A stretch of 64,000 bases of DNA, taken from the NCBI RefSeq assembly GCF_002575655.3, contig NC_053041.3, forward strand, positions 373,037,054 through 373,101,053, read 5' to 3'. This document shows positions 45,841 through 56,699 of the stretch, one piece after another (within the stretch, counting starts at the first letter, position 1; every line of letters starts with the position of its first letter). Origin of the DNA: Aegilops tauschii subsp. strangulata. Lineage: Eukaryota; Streptophyta; Magnoliopsida; Poales; Poaceae. The position numbers and the translations under genes are program-made. The notes under the pieces are model-generated. The model had not been told where the DNA came from. It worked only from the letters and a program-made list of their open reading frames with translations, and did no database searches.

Positions 45841-47581
45841 TGTTAGGGAACGTAGTAATTTCAAAAAATTTCCTACGCACACGCAAGATCATGGTGATGT
45901 ATAGCAACGAGAGGGGAGAGTGTTGTCCACGTACCCTCGTAGACCGACAGCGGAAGCGTTTATCACAACGCGGTTGATGTAGTCGAACGTCTTCACGATC
46001 CGACCGATCAAGTACCGAACGTACGGCACCTCCGAAGTTCTACACACGTTCAGCTCGATGACGTCCCTCGAACTCCGATCCAGCCGAGTGTTGAGGGAGA
46101 GTTTCGTCAGCACGACGGCGTGGTGACGATGATGATGTTCCACCGACGCAGGGCTTCGCCTAAGCTTCGCGACGGTATTATCGAGGTGTAATCTGGTGGA
46201 GGGGGGCACCGCACACGGCTAAAATATCGTATATCAAGTGTGTTCTTAGGTGCCCCCCTGCCCCCGTATATAAAGGAGCAAGGGGGAGGCCGGCTGCCTA
46301 TGGGGCGCGCCAAGGAGAGGGGGGGGAGTCCTCCTCCTAGTAGGAGTAGGACTCCCCTTTCCTAGTCCTACTAGGAAAAGAAGGGGGGAAGGAAAGAGAG
46401 GGAGAGGGAGAGGGAAAGGGGGCTGCGCCCCCCTCTCCTAGTCCAACTAGGACTCCTCTGGGAGGGGGCGCACCACCTCCTGGCTGCTGCCCTCTCTCTC
46501 CCCTCAAGGCCCACTAAGGCCCAATACTTCCCCGGGGGGTTCCGGTAACCCTCTGGCACTCCGGTTTAATCCGAAACTTCTCCGGAACACTTCCGGTGTC
46601 CGAATATAGTCGTCCAATATATCAATCTTTACGTCTCGACCATTTCGAGACTCCTCGTCATGTCCGTGATCACACCCGGGACTCCGAACAACCTTCGGTA
46701 CATCAAATCACATAAACTCATAATATAACTGTCATCGTAACTTTAAGCGTGCGGACCCTTTGGGTTCGAGAACAATGTAGACATGACCGAGACACCTCTC
46801 CGGTCAATAACCAATAGCGGGACCTGGATGCCCATATTGGCTCCCACATATTCTATGAAGATCTTTATCGGTCAGACCGCATAACAACATACGTTGTTCC
46901 CTTTGTCATCGGTATGTTACTTGCCCGAGATTCGATCGTCGGTATCTCGATACCTAGTTCAATCTCGTTACTGGCAAGTCTCTTTACTCGTTCCGTAATA
47001 CATCATCCTGCAACTAACTCATTAGTCACAATGCTTGCAAGGCTTATAGTGATGTGCATTACCGAGTGGGCCCAGAGATACCTCTCCGACAATCGGAGTG
47101 ACAAATCCTAATCTCGAAATACGCCAACCCAACAAGTACCTTTGGAGACACCTGTAGAGCACCTTTATAATCACCCAGTTACGTTGTGACGTTTGGTAGC
47201 ACACAAAGTGTTCCTCCGGTAAACGGGAGTTGCATAATCTCATAGTCATAGGAACGTGTATAAGTCATGAAGAAAGCAATAGCAACATACTGAACGATCG
47301 GGTGCTAAGCTAACGTAATGGGTCATGTCAATCACGTCATTCTCCTAATGAGGTGATCCCGTTAATCAAATAACAACTCATGTCTATGGCTAGGAAACAT
47401 AACCATCTTTGATTAACGAGCTAGTCAAGTAGAGGCATACTAGTGACACTTTGTTTGTCTATGTATTCACACATGTATTATGTTACCGGTTAATACAATT
47501 CTAGCATGAATAATAAACATTTATCATGATACAAGGAAATATATAATACTTTATTATTGCCTCTAGGGCATATTTCCTTCA
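45841..47581 (-). repeat. 5' LTR of C
   Basis: This 1741-bp direct repeat of 38781-40521 lies 7060 bp away. As the 5' LTR it would hold the promoter for Gag-Pol. It is followed on the right by the GATAG target duplication and by E sequence. Confidence 0.93.
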
Positions 47582-47586
47582 GATAG

Positions 47587-47854
47587 AGCATAGCCAGACT
47601 ATATGATTTTGTAGGGATAACTTTCTTTGGCCATGTTATTTTGAGAAGACATGATTGCTTTGATTAGTATGCTTGACGTATTAGTATCTTTATATCAATA
47701 CTAAACTTTTGTCTTGAATCTTTCGGATCTGAACATTCATGCCACAATAAAGAAAATTACATTGAGAATTATGCTAGGTAGCATTCCACATCAAAAATTC
47801 TGTTTTTATCATTTACCTACTCGAGGACGAGCAGGAATTAAGCTTGGGGATGCT
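47587..47854 (+). other. End of E interior with polypurine tract
   Basis: This is the continuation of E after C. It ends CGAGGACGAGCAGGAATTAAGC-type sequence, then TTGGGGATGCT (47844-47854), directly before the 3' LTR. The AAGCTTGGGGATGC block is the Athila-type polypurine tract. No gene is present. Confidence 0.8.
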
Positions 47855-49436
47855 TGATACGTCTCCACCGTATCTATAATTTTTTATTGTTCCATGCTAT
47901 TATATTATCTGTTTTGGATGTTTCATGGGCTTTATATACACTTTTATATTATTTTTGGGACTAACCTACTAACCCAAGGCCGAGTGCAAATTGCTGTTTT
48001 TTTACCTATTTCAGTGTTTCGCAGAAAAGTAATATCTAACGGAATCCAAACGGAATGAAACCTACAGGAGATTTATTTTTGGAACAAACGTGATCCAGGG
48101 GACTTGGAGTGGACGTCAAGAAAGAAGCGAGGAGGCCACGAGGCAGGGGGCGCGCCTGCCCCCCTGGGCGGGCCCCCACCCTCGTGGGCCCCTCGCAGCT
48201 CCACCGACATACTTCTTCCTCCTATATATACCCATATACCCCAAAAACATCCAGGAGCACCACGAAACCCTATTTCCACCGCCGCAACCTTCTGTACCCG
48301 TGAGATCCCATCTTGGGTCCTTTTCCGGCGCTCCGCCGGACGGGGAATCGATCATGGAGGGCTTCTACATCAACACCATAGCCTCTCCGATGATGTGTGA
48401 GTAGTTTACCACAGACCTTCGAGTCCATAGTTATTAGCTAGATGGCTTCTTCTCTCTCTTTGGATCTCAATACAAAGTTCTCCTCGATCTTCTTGGAGAT
48501 CTATTCGATGTAATTCTTTTCGCAGTGTGTTTGTCGAGATCCGATGAATTGTGGGTTTATGATCAAGATTATCTATGAACAATATTTGGTTCTTCTCTGA
48601 ATTCTCATATGTATGATTTGTTATCTTTGCAAGTCTCTTCGAATTATCAGTTTGGTTTGGCCTACTAGATTGATCTTTCTTGCAATGGGAGAAGTGCTTA
48701 GCTTTGGGTTCAATCTTGCGGTCCTTTCCCAGTGACATCAGGGGCAGCAAGGCACGTATTGTATTGTTGCCATCGAGGATAAAAAGATGGGGTTTATATC
48801 ATATTGCTTGAGTTTATCCCTCTACATCATGTCATCTTGCTTAATGCATTACTCTATTCTTATGAACTTAATACTCTAGATGCAGGCAGGAATCGATCGA
48901 TGTGTGGAGTAATAGTAGTAGATGTAGAATCGTTTCGGTCTACTTGTTGCGGACGTGATGCCTATATACATGATCATGCCTAGATATTCTCATAACTATG
49001 CACTTTTCTATCAATTGCTCGACAATAATTCTTTCACCCACCATAAATTATGTTACCTTGAGAGAAGCCACTAGTGAAACCTATGGCCCCCGGGTCTATC
49101 TTCCACTATATTATTTTCATATCAATTTGCTATTTCTTCCATCTTTTATTTTGCAATCTCTACTTTCCAATCTATATCATAAAAATACCAAAAATATTTA
49201 TCTTATTATCTCTATCAGATCTCACTTTTGCAAGTAGCCGTGAAGGGATTGACAACCCTTTTATCGCGTTGGTTGCAAGGTTCTTATTTGTTTGTGTAGG
49301 TACGAGGCGACTTGCGTGTAACCTCCTACTGGATTGATACATTGGTTCTCAAAAAATTGAGGGAAATACTTACGCTACTTTGCTGCATCACCCTTTCCTC
49401 TTCAAGGGAAAACCAACGCATGCTCAAGAGGTAGCA
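47855..49436 (+). repeat. 3' LTR of E
   Basis: This 1582-bp copy is paired with 33790-35354 and ends GAGGTAGCA. The CGCAT target duplication follows at 49437. Confidence 0.9.
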
Positions 49437-50675
49437 CGCATATAGGTAGGTATGGTGGACTCATCTGGAATAACTTGGGTTTTAGGATTTTGATGCACAA
49501 GCAGTATTCTCGCTTAGTACAGGCGAAGGCTAGCAAATAGGTTGAAAGCGGCCAGCTAGAGAGCGAAAATGGTCATGAACATGCATTATGCATAAGTAAC
49601 ATTGGACACCAGGATGAGTAGGATATGAACACCATGAACATAAATATCATAGAGGCTATGTTGGTTTTGATTCAACTACATGCACGAACATGTGCCAAGT
49701 CAAGCCACTCAAACATTCAGAGGTGGATACCATATCATCATACTACTCACAATCATTTTAAATGTTGATACTCAAAATAAATCATTATCCACTCCGAGCT
49801 ACTTAAGCATGGCATGAGAAACTATAATCTCTAATCGTCATTGCAAACATGTTTAATCATAATAGGCTGAATCATGGATACTAGGTTGAACATATTTACA
49901 AAAATAGAACAAGTTGAGTTCATACCTGTTTCTCCCTGCCACAGCCAGTTCATCAAATATCGTCATTATTGCCTTTCACTTGGAGGACGGAATGATATGA
50001 AAATAATAATAATAATAATAGTTCAAGAGTGCTGTGGACTAAGCTGGAATCTGCAAACGTTTTATTCAAAAGGAGAAGACAAGGTAATATGGGCTCTTTG
50101 TTAGATCAACAATAATGCATATGAGATCCACTCAACAGTTTCATCATGGTCTTCTCCTTGGTATGACTCAATAAACAGAAAATAAATTCAGAGAAACACA
50201 CTGATTTTTTTTGGAGTTTTTAGTTTTTCTAGAAGAAAGCAAATTAAAGAAGGAAAAAAAACGAGAAAAACTATTTACCCGGGAAATCTCCCAACAAGCA
50301 AGAAGAAGAATCGAGAAATCTTTTTGGGTTTTCTTTTAATATTATAGCTAATTAAACTAGGAAGAAAACCCGAAAAGAAGCAGGAAATAACTGTGTATTT
50401 TCTCAAAGTTTTCCAAACACACAAGAAGAAGGCGAGAAAATAAATCTAGCATGGATGATACAATGAAAAAGTGTGGACACCAACAACTGGAATAAAATGT
50501 GCGAACAATGAATGTAATGTTGATGGAAATACGTACTCCCCAAGCTTAGGCTTTTGCCCTAACTTGGTAACCACCACTCGTAGTAACCCTCGAGTCCCAC
50601 ATTGAAGTGTTGTGGAGCGGGCACCAAAACAAGATGAAAAGCATTAGGAAAAATAGATACGACGGAGACGTATCA
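49437..50675 (-). other. A1 3' untranslated region right of E, with LTR scrap
   Basis: No gene is present. An (AAT) run lies at 50001-50020. The segment 50205-50625 repeats 26366-26787. At about 50628 it jumps to the outer 48 bp of an A1-type LTR (AGATACGACGGAGACGTATC, ending at 50675). The ORF, gag, primer site and most of the LTR that should lie between are deleted. Confidence 0.75.
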
Positions 50676-51371
50676 CAAGCTTTCCAGCCAAAAGCACGAG
50701 GCTCAAGTGGCCGAAGTGCAGGTGGAGCTCAAGTATGATGCCATGAAGCTGGAGGGCCTTGAGAAGGAGAAGGAGAAGCGGTCCTCCGCACTATCCAAGG
50801 TGGAGAAAGAACTCGAGGAGGCGAAGACCAAAGTGTGAGGTGTCCGAGAGGAGCTCCGTCAAGTGGGGCAAATTGCAAATGGTAAGAAATACTTACTGTG
50901 GAGTGTGTTCGGAGGCAACTGGTTCGCCTTGCTGACGCGGGTCTGGCGCCCCGTGGGCGTCTTCGCCGAACTTTCGAGGAGTGCAGCGGCCGCAGCGGAG
51001 CACTATGCCACTCGCGAGGACTCCCTGCAACGGCTCTTCTGGTCACAGTTTCGGCCTCCGAGCATCCTCCCCTCCTCAGCAACCAAATGAAGCAGCTAAT
51101 GGAGATGCATTACATGTCCGAGCTGGCCATGAAGGACCTCTGTGTCAATCTGTGGCCCGCTAAGCTGATTCCAGACACCTACTTTGGCCTTGTGCAGAAG
51201 CCGCGGGAGGCGCCGCTCTGGATTGACGCCATGAAGCGCTCCACGTGCCTTGAGGGGGCGAGGCTTGCGTTTGCAAAGACCATGCTGCATTGGCCAAATA
51301 TTAATCTGATGGACATGGCTACTCTGCCCAAGGGGGAGGATCATCGCCACCCTAAGCTATACTTTGCGTAG
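50676..51371 (+). pseudogene. G3 antisense gene, 3' part
   Basis: This resumes G3 after A1. It encodes a coiled coil (VELKYDAMKLEGLEKEKEK, ALSKVEKELEEAKTKV), then a conserved block (YLLWSVFGGNWFALLTRVWR). After a frame change near 51060 come MKQLMEMHYMSELAMKDLC, YFGLVQKPREAPLWIDAMK and EGARLAFAKTMLHWPN, with a stop at 51369-51371. One TGA interrupts the coiled coil near 50836. Some coding sequence was probably lost at the A1 junction. Confidence 0.75.
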
Positions 51372-52685
51372 GTGATGAATGGAGCACGGGCGATAGAGGG
51401 CTAGTGCTCGAAAGATGTAATGCTTGAATGGCTGTATTAAGTTTCTATCACTTGGACCCTATGCTTTATGATGCGTCCACTGGACTTATTTTGTTTTGTC
51501 CTGATTTAATTTTGACTCCTGTGCGGCCGTATGTTTATTCTGAAAGCTACCAGTCATCGGCTTCAGCCCCCAAGTGAATATCACGATGGGTGTTTTGTCT
51601 CGGCACTGTTACCCTTAGCCAACGTCTTGGTACCCGGAGGCGGTAGTGCATGAGCAAAACTAGGCAATCAGACTATCCGGCTTTATTGCTTTCACTTAGC
51701 CTTAGGAGCTTAACAGTGGGGCCTAGGGACTAGCCCCCATAGTTTTGTGATGTACTGGGGGATCAATACCTACCCTTTTCAATCACCTGGTTTGCACTAA
51801 AACGAACCCTTCGTTTGACACAGTGAGATCGCAAGCGATTTTTAGATTCAAAGCTTATCATCGGATCACTGACCAGTTCATGCTTACAATGACGGTCAGT
51901 TTTTGGCTTTCTCCTCCTGTGGTACTTGACCGGGCTAGCAAGAAGGACAATCGCAGGGGTTCTCCCTTTGCCTTCTTAGTGGAACAGCGGAACATAAGGG
52001 CAAGTACAGGTGCCGGGCAACCCAGCTGTTGACCCAAGACATAGTTCAGAACTGATGCTTATAGTGCAATATCCGAGACGCCGAACACTCAGCGAAAAGT
52101 GGTGTCAGACTTGGGGTACGGAGCCGATGGTCAAATCGAGCTCTAGGTTAGTTAACCAATCATGTTTTCATGCTAGGCTGTTCAAAGAGCAAGGGGAGAA
52201 TCAGAAGGGAAGGAGATAATCGCAAGACGCGGATATCCGAACACCATAAAGGGCATTTTATTATTTCTCGTAGGCTCAAGACGTCTAACTGAACAATTCG
52301 TACTGCCATGGCATTAGTTGCTAAAAGGAAAAAAAATACAGAGTAAAGGTTTACGCAAGGCCATGATGGGTGAGTCTAATCCTCCACTATGCCCTGGTAC
52401 ATGTCTGCGCCTTTGCTTCTGAGAGGTGGGGGTTGGGACCTTCGATGAAACCTTGAGGGGCGAGGATCCTGGCGATGAAGCTTTCTGCTTGGGAGGGGGG
52501 GTGTCTGGAATTTGGCCCCCGGGTCGTCCGAAGATAGGGTAATTCCGAAGTTCGGGTTAGCCGAACACATGCTTCAGATTTATTGATATATGCCTCACAG
52601 CTGCCCATGGTATTTTGAGTGCGAAATTGTGCTGATGAGGCACGTGGAGTGCGAAGAATGTGGGCGTGCCGTGGGGCGCACATCC
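51372..52685. other. Non-coding spacer of G3 where pol would be expected
   Basis: This lies between the antisense gene (plus) and protease (minus). No reverse transcriptase, RNase H or integrase motif is seen in any frame. The sequence is unassigned apart from an A-rich stretch at 52325-52345. Short frames on both strands have no recognisable similarity. Confidence 0.6.
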
Positions 52686-53534
52686 CTATTTGTGGCGAAC
52701 GCAAGCGGGTTCCCATGACGGGGAGCGGGTTCGGGTCCATTTACTGTTGTCGCCGGTCTTTACAACAGACCGGTAACGAGACCCGTATGGGCTGGTTTGG
52801 TCTTCGGCCGCTAGGGCTGTAGTGTGCTCTTTGGTCCGAAGTGAGCATTCTGTATTGCCGTGGATAGTTATGACGCCCGAAGGACCGGGTATCTTCAACT
52901 TGAGGTACGCGTAATGTAGGACGGCATTGAATTTAGCGAATGCCGTTCGGCCGAGGAGGGCGTGATAGCCGCTGGGAAAAGGTGCAATGTCGAAGATCAA
53001 GTCCTTGCTTAGGAAGTTGTCCGGGGAGCCGAACACTACTTCAAGCATCACAATGCCTATGCAGCGGGCCTCCACTGCCGGAATGACCCCCTTGAAGGTG
53101 GTGTTATTGGGTTTGATCCTTGATGGATCGATCCCCATCTTCCTCACTGTGTCTTTGTATATTAGGTTGAGGCTACTGCCCCCGTCCATTAGGACTCTAG
53201 TGAGGTCGAATCCATCGATGATGGGGTCGAGTACTAAGGCCGCAGATCCTTCATGGAGTATGCTGGTCGGGTAATCCCTGCGATCGAAAGTGATCGGGCA
53301 GGCTGACCATGGATTAAACTTCGGCGCTACGGGCTCGACAGAATATACGTCTCGCAGTGCTCGCCTCCTCTCCTTCTTTGGTATGTGGGTCGCATAAATT
53401 ATGTGCACCATCTTGATCTCGGAAGGGAAGGGTTTCTGGCCTCCACTATTCGGCCTGCGGGGCTCGTCATCATCGTCACTTTTTGGGCTTTTGCCCGAGT
53501 CTTCGGCTGTAAGCTTGCCGAACTGCTTTATCAC
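52686..53534 (-). pseudogene. G3 protease
   Basis: A 282-codon minus-strand frame has a linker (FPSEIKMVHIIYATHIPKKE) and SVEPVAPKFNPWSACPITFD. The retropepsin core follows, with the active site LTRVLMDGGSSLNLIYKDTV (DGG), VFGSPDNFLSKDLIFDIAPF and GYHALLGRTAFAKFNAVLHY. The core looks intact. The upstream gag frame is joined by an in-frame TAG (53531 region) where related elements have Trp. The last 40 codons (SSPYGSR onward) do not resemble a polymerase, so the frame probably runs into non-homologous sequence. Confidence 0.85.
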
Positions 53535-55972
53535 CTAGCAGTTACGGTTGGAGTGGTTGGCGGGCTTCTCTGGCGTGTCGTGGATCAGGCAAGACCTGTC
53601 CAAAATTGCGTCTAGTCTGGATGGGCCGTCGCCGTTGCCTTTAGGGACTTTCTTTTGGGGTCCAGACTTCGGGTTTCTGAATCCAGCATTTACTGTCGTA
53701 TCTTCGCCTTCACCGTTATTGTGGCGGCGTTTACTCTTGCTACGTTGCGGCTTTCCATTAGCACCCCGAACCTCGGAGGTACCGGGTGTATCGGGGTTGG
53801 TGTTTTTACGAGCGAGCCAAGTGTCTTCACCCACGCAAAAGCGGGTCATGAGAGAAGTAAGGGCTGCCATAGTTCTTGGTTTGTCATGGCCGAGCTGTCT
53901 TACGAGCCATTAGTCCTTGACACTATGCTTGAAAGCGACCAAGGCTTCAGCATCCGGACAGTCGACAATGTAGTTCTTCTTGGTCAGGAATCGGTTCCAA
54001 AATTGCCGGGCGGATTCTCCAAGCTATGTTGTGATGCCGGTTTAGGTCATCCGCGTTCGAAGGCCGGATATAGGTGCCCTGAAAGTTCACTCGAAAAGCG
54101 TCCTCAACCCCTTCCCAACAATCTATAGAGTCTTCGGGAAGGCTATTCAACCAGTGTCAAGCTGGTCCTTTAAGCTTTAGTGGCAGATATGTGATGGCGT
54201 GGAGGACATCTCCTGGCGCCATGTGAATGTGGAAGAGGAAATGCTCTATCCATATGGCCGGGTCTATGGTTTCGTCATATGGCTCGATGTCCACAGGCTT
54301 GAAGCCTTCTGGAAATTGGTGTTGCATTACCCTCTGTGTGAAGCACAGGGGGTGTGCGGCGCACCGAACTCGGGCTACATCGCATTGGAGGTCATTGGCC
54401 ATCCGAGTCGGTTGCTGCTCCCGGACTCTATCGTTTCGGTTCAGCCAATCGTAATATCCTTCCCGGTGAGTGGGCGGATCTTCTCTGGGTCCGTAGATGG
54501 ACCTGGTACGGCCTCCTCGAGCATCTAGGTCATGGCGGAGGTCGTATTCATAGGTGGGCCGCACTTGATCCTTGCCGTAACGGCGAGGTGGGGCGGCTGG
54601 GTGCTCGGCCTCGTCAACTTCTCTGCCCCGCCCACTAGGGGGGCAGTCTGGCTGTTCGGTGCGTGTGTATGCCAGACGTGTGGGCTCTATGGCCTCATCG
54701 TCGAATTGCGGTAGCAATCTTCGCTTGGGATAACTTTTCATTGGTTGTTCGAGACCGTACCCTTCTTCGGCGGCTAGGACTTTGCTCCATCGATCGTTGA
54801 GGGTGTCCTCTTCGGCCTTGATTCTTTGTTTTTGTTTCTTCAGACTGCGGGTGGTAGCTAGAAGCCTCCGTTTAAACTGCTCCTGCTCCAGCGGGTCTTC
54901 GGGGACGATGAAATCATCGTCCTCGTGGCTGGCCTCCTCTTCGGAGGATGGGAGGTAGTTGTTGTCTTTGGAGTCATCGGGATTTTCTGTGTCGAAAGGG
55001 TCAACCTGCCCCGCGGGGTCATGCTGATGATGTTCGTTAACTGCAGCTCCGACAGGGTCATCCGTATTATTCGTGGTGTCGTTCTCTGCAGAGTCCATGT
55101 TGCTCGCGTGGCTTCGACATGGCTTTGATCGACGACGCTGTCTTTGGCGTTTGGGAGGCTCATCTCCGGGCTTGTCACGGTACTGATTGGGAGTCCCATC
55201 ATGTAAATGTCGTAGGTGGACGTGACCAACCAGTGACCGGTGATGGGGGGGCGACATCGGTACTAGCTGTGGCTCCGCTATCCTCATCCATGTATTCAAC
55301 GTTTTCTGAATTATAATCTAGCATATCGGTTAAATCATCGACAGTGGCTACCAAGTGGGTGGTGGGTGGGATGTAAAATTCCTCGTGGTACGCCTCAAAG
55401 GGTTGATGATTGTGGGCGAAGGGCAGGTCCTCCTGGATGGTCATTTTCTAGATTCAGTCTAGCGCCTCGTTTAACGTAGCAAGGGTCGCCAAATTCGTGG
55501 GCTCTAGGCCAAATTCCGTTGTAACAAGGTGGGGTGTAGTCTGTGCCCTGGCCGGTCCTGGGTTTCCACAGGCCAAGCTAAGCTCGGGGTACGGTGCCGG
55601 ATCCTTGAGGGGATCCAGATTGTCACTGGAGACTAAGGGCGGGCCTTGGTTTTTGTGTGTGGTTTGCATGCCGGGATTCGAGATCGAGCTACTTCGGGCC
55701 AGGGGTGACCCCTGGCCATCGGTTGTCGGTTCGTCGTAAGGGCTCAAGGCCGGAGGGGCGTTGTGACAGAAAGGTTCGGCCGAGATTGCCTCTTGGCTTC
55801 TGCTTCCTGATTCTGCCTCGAAGGCCGGGGATAGGCCCTCAGTAGACATGATGGATCCAGCTGAAGGTGGAGTCTGGCACCCACTTGGAGCGAAGCCCTC
55901 CTGGCTTGAAGCTGTTCGGAGGGCGGGGGCCGATCTATCGATCGGATTGGAGGGGGACTCCAGAGCGGGCAT
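53535..55972 (-). pseudogene. G3 gag
   Basis: This is gag in several frames. An N-terminal region (55972-55454, MPALESPSNPIDRSAPALR) is followed, after two in-frame stops (TGA, TAG near 55445-55452), by MTIQEDLPFAHNHQPFEAYH. A frameshift near 55250 leads to the charged region and the capsid start (55299-54157; EGFKPVDIEPYDETIDPAIW, HMAPGDVLHAITYLPLKLKG). The capsid continues in another frame (54150-53947, WEGVEDAFRVNFQGTYIRP). The C-terminal part has SCLIHDTPEKPANHSNRNC, a zinc-knuckle-like region. No frame is complete, so the protein cannot be made whole. Confidence 0.82.
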
Positions 55973-56239
55973 GGTGAGGCCTACGAGGGTGCGGGAAGGG
56001 GTAGTGAATCCGGCGAAGACCAGATCGCCTCGCGTGTCCGCAACGTATTCCTGATTGCCGAATCGAATTCAGTGTTCAAGAGAAAAGTTTTCAATTTGAT
56101 CCAAACGACCAGTCAGGTCGGCATGCAGCACGATGCTGCCGAATGCGAAGAGTTGACCGGGGACAAAGAAGTCCCGGATCCGATGCCTTCTCCTACGATC
56201 AGGCGAGCCATCGATCCTTTGGGCGACCCCACATTGGAA

Positions 56240-56258
56240 CTCTCAATGAAAGCACCAA
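56240..56258 (-). promoter_or_regulatory. Primer-binding site of G3
   Basis: The minus strand reads TTGGTGCTTTCATTGAGAG directly after the 5' LTR, a TGG-type primer site. The tRNA is not assigned. The stretch 55973-56239 is the untranslated leader. Confidence 0.7.
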
Positions 56259-56699
56259 TGTCGGTGTCAAAACTGGCGGACCTCAGGGTAGGGGGTCCCG
56301 AGCTGTGGATCTGAGATTGATGGAGAACAAGGGACAATGAACACGGTGTTTACCCAAGTTCGGGCCCTCTCGAAGAGGTAATACCCTACTTCCTGCTTGA
56401 TTGTATTGGATGTATAGTATGTTACAGAGTAGATCTACCTCGAGATCAGGATGAGCTAAACCTCAGGTGATGAATGTAGCTCTCGCCCTAAAGACTACAA
56501 CCCTCGGTTTATATAGACACTGGTAAGGTTAGGGTTTACCCGAGATAGATTACAATAAGGGAAAAAGAGATTCTGCCTATCTTTGACTTGGTGGGCACAC
56601 CACGGCTTCATAGACCTCCTGTCGCTATATGGCTTCACCAGTCCGGCCCATATTCGATGAGTCGGCTCCCCGAGGACCCCTTAGTCCATAACTCCCTCA
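56259..56699 (-). repeat. 5' LTR of G3
   Basis: This 441-bp copy is paired with 23834-24281. TTTATATA at 56508-56515 reads TATATAAA on the minus strand, a candidate promoter. CCGTT (56700-56704) follows. Confidence 0.9.

Larger units (their letters stand above)
38781..47581 (-). mobile_element. Young Angela/BARE1/WIS-like Copia element C
   Basis: This 8801-bp element on the minus strand has two 1741-bp LTRs (38781-40521, 45841-47581) and perfect GATAG target duplications (38776-38780, 47582-47586). By eye the LTRs differ at nine positions, eight of them transitions (0.5 percent). At the commonly used grass rate of 1.3e-8 per site per year this is about 0.2 million years. Gag-Pol is open except for one TGA. 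It is the innermost element of the nest and by far the youngest here. Confidence 0.95.
33790..49436 (+). mobile_element. Non-autonomous Athila-type element E
   Basis: This plus-strand element has LTRs 33790-35354 (1565 bp) and 47855-49436 (1582 bp), TGATACGTCTCC...GTAGCA. CGCAT flanks both sides (33785-33789, 49437-49441), a perfect duplication. Without the nested Copia C it is about 6.8 kb. The only coding sequence is a 190-codon gag-like remnant, so no enzyme is encoded. By eye there are about 11 differences in the first 240 bp of the LTRs, far more than in C, which fits C being the later arrival. Confidence 0.92.
26365..50675 (-). mobile_element. Rearranged Athila-type element A1
   Basis: Minus-strand Athila sequence is arranged as partial 3' untranslated region (26365-26800), ATHILA-type ORF (26801-27751), protease (28541-29307), gag (29436-31226), primer site (31367-31386) and LTR (31398-32804). 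Polypurine tract and 3' untranslated region follow (32805-33789, 49437-50627), then the outer 48 bp of another LTR (50628-50675). The single full LTR thus has a primer site on one side and a polypurine tract on the other. The segment 26366-26787 is repeated at 50205-50625. The left LTR, and probably some G3 sequence, are missing. Unequal or illegitimate recombination best explains this. E is inserted at 33790. Confidence 0.8.
23834..56699 (-). mobile_element. Tat-type non-autonomous Gypsy element G3
   Basis: LTRs are at 23834-24281 (3') and 56259-56699 (5'), TGTCGGTGTC...CTCCCTCA on the plus strand. CCGTT directly flanks both sides (23829-23833, 56700-56704), a perfect 5-bp duplication. The minus strand has gag (55972-53535) and protease (53534-52686). 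The plus strand has an antisense gene of the same type as in T1 (24842-26364, 50676-51371). No reverse transcriptase, RNase H or integrase is found between protease and antisense gene, so this member depended on enzymes from elsewhere. A1, E and C are nested inside. Confidence 0.92.

Noticed and set aside
38781..47581. Near-identical 1741-bp repeats as an assembly duplication
   Set aside because: The copies are in the positions of LTRs with PPT and primer site inside and identical 5-bp duplications outside; nine differences separate them.
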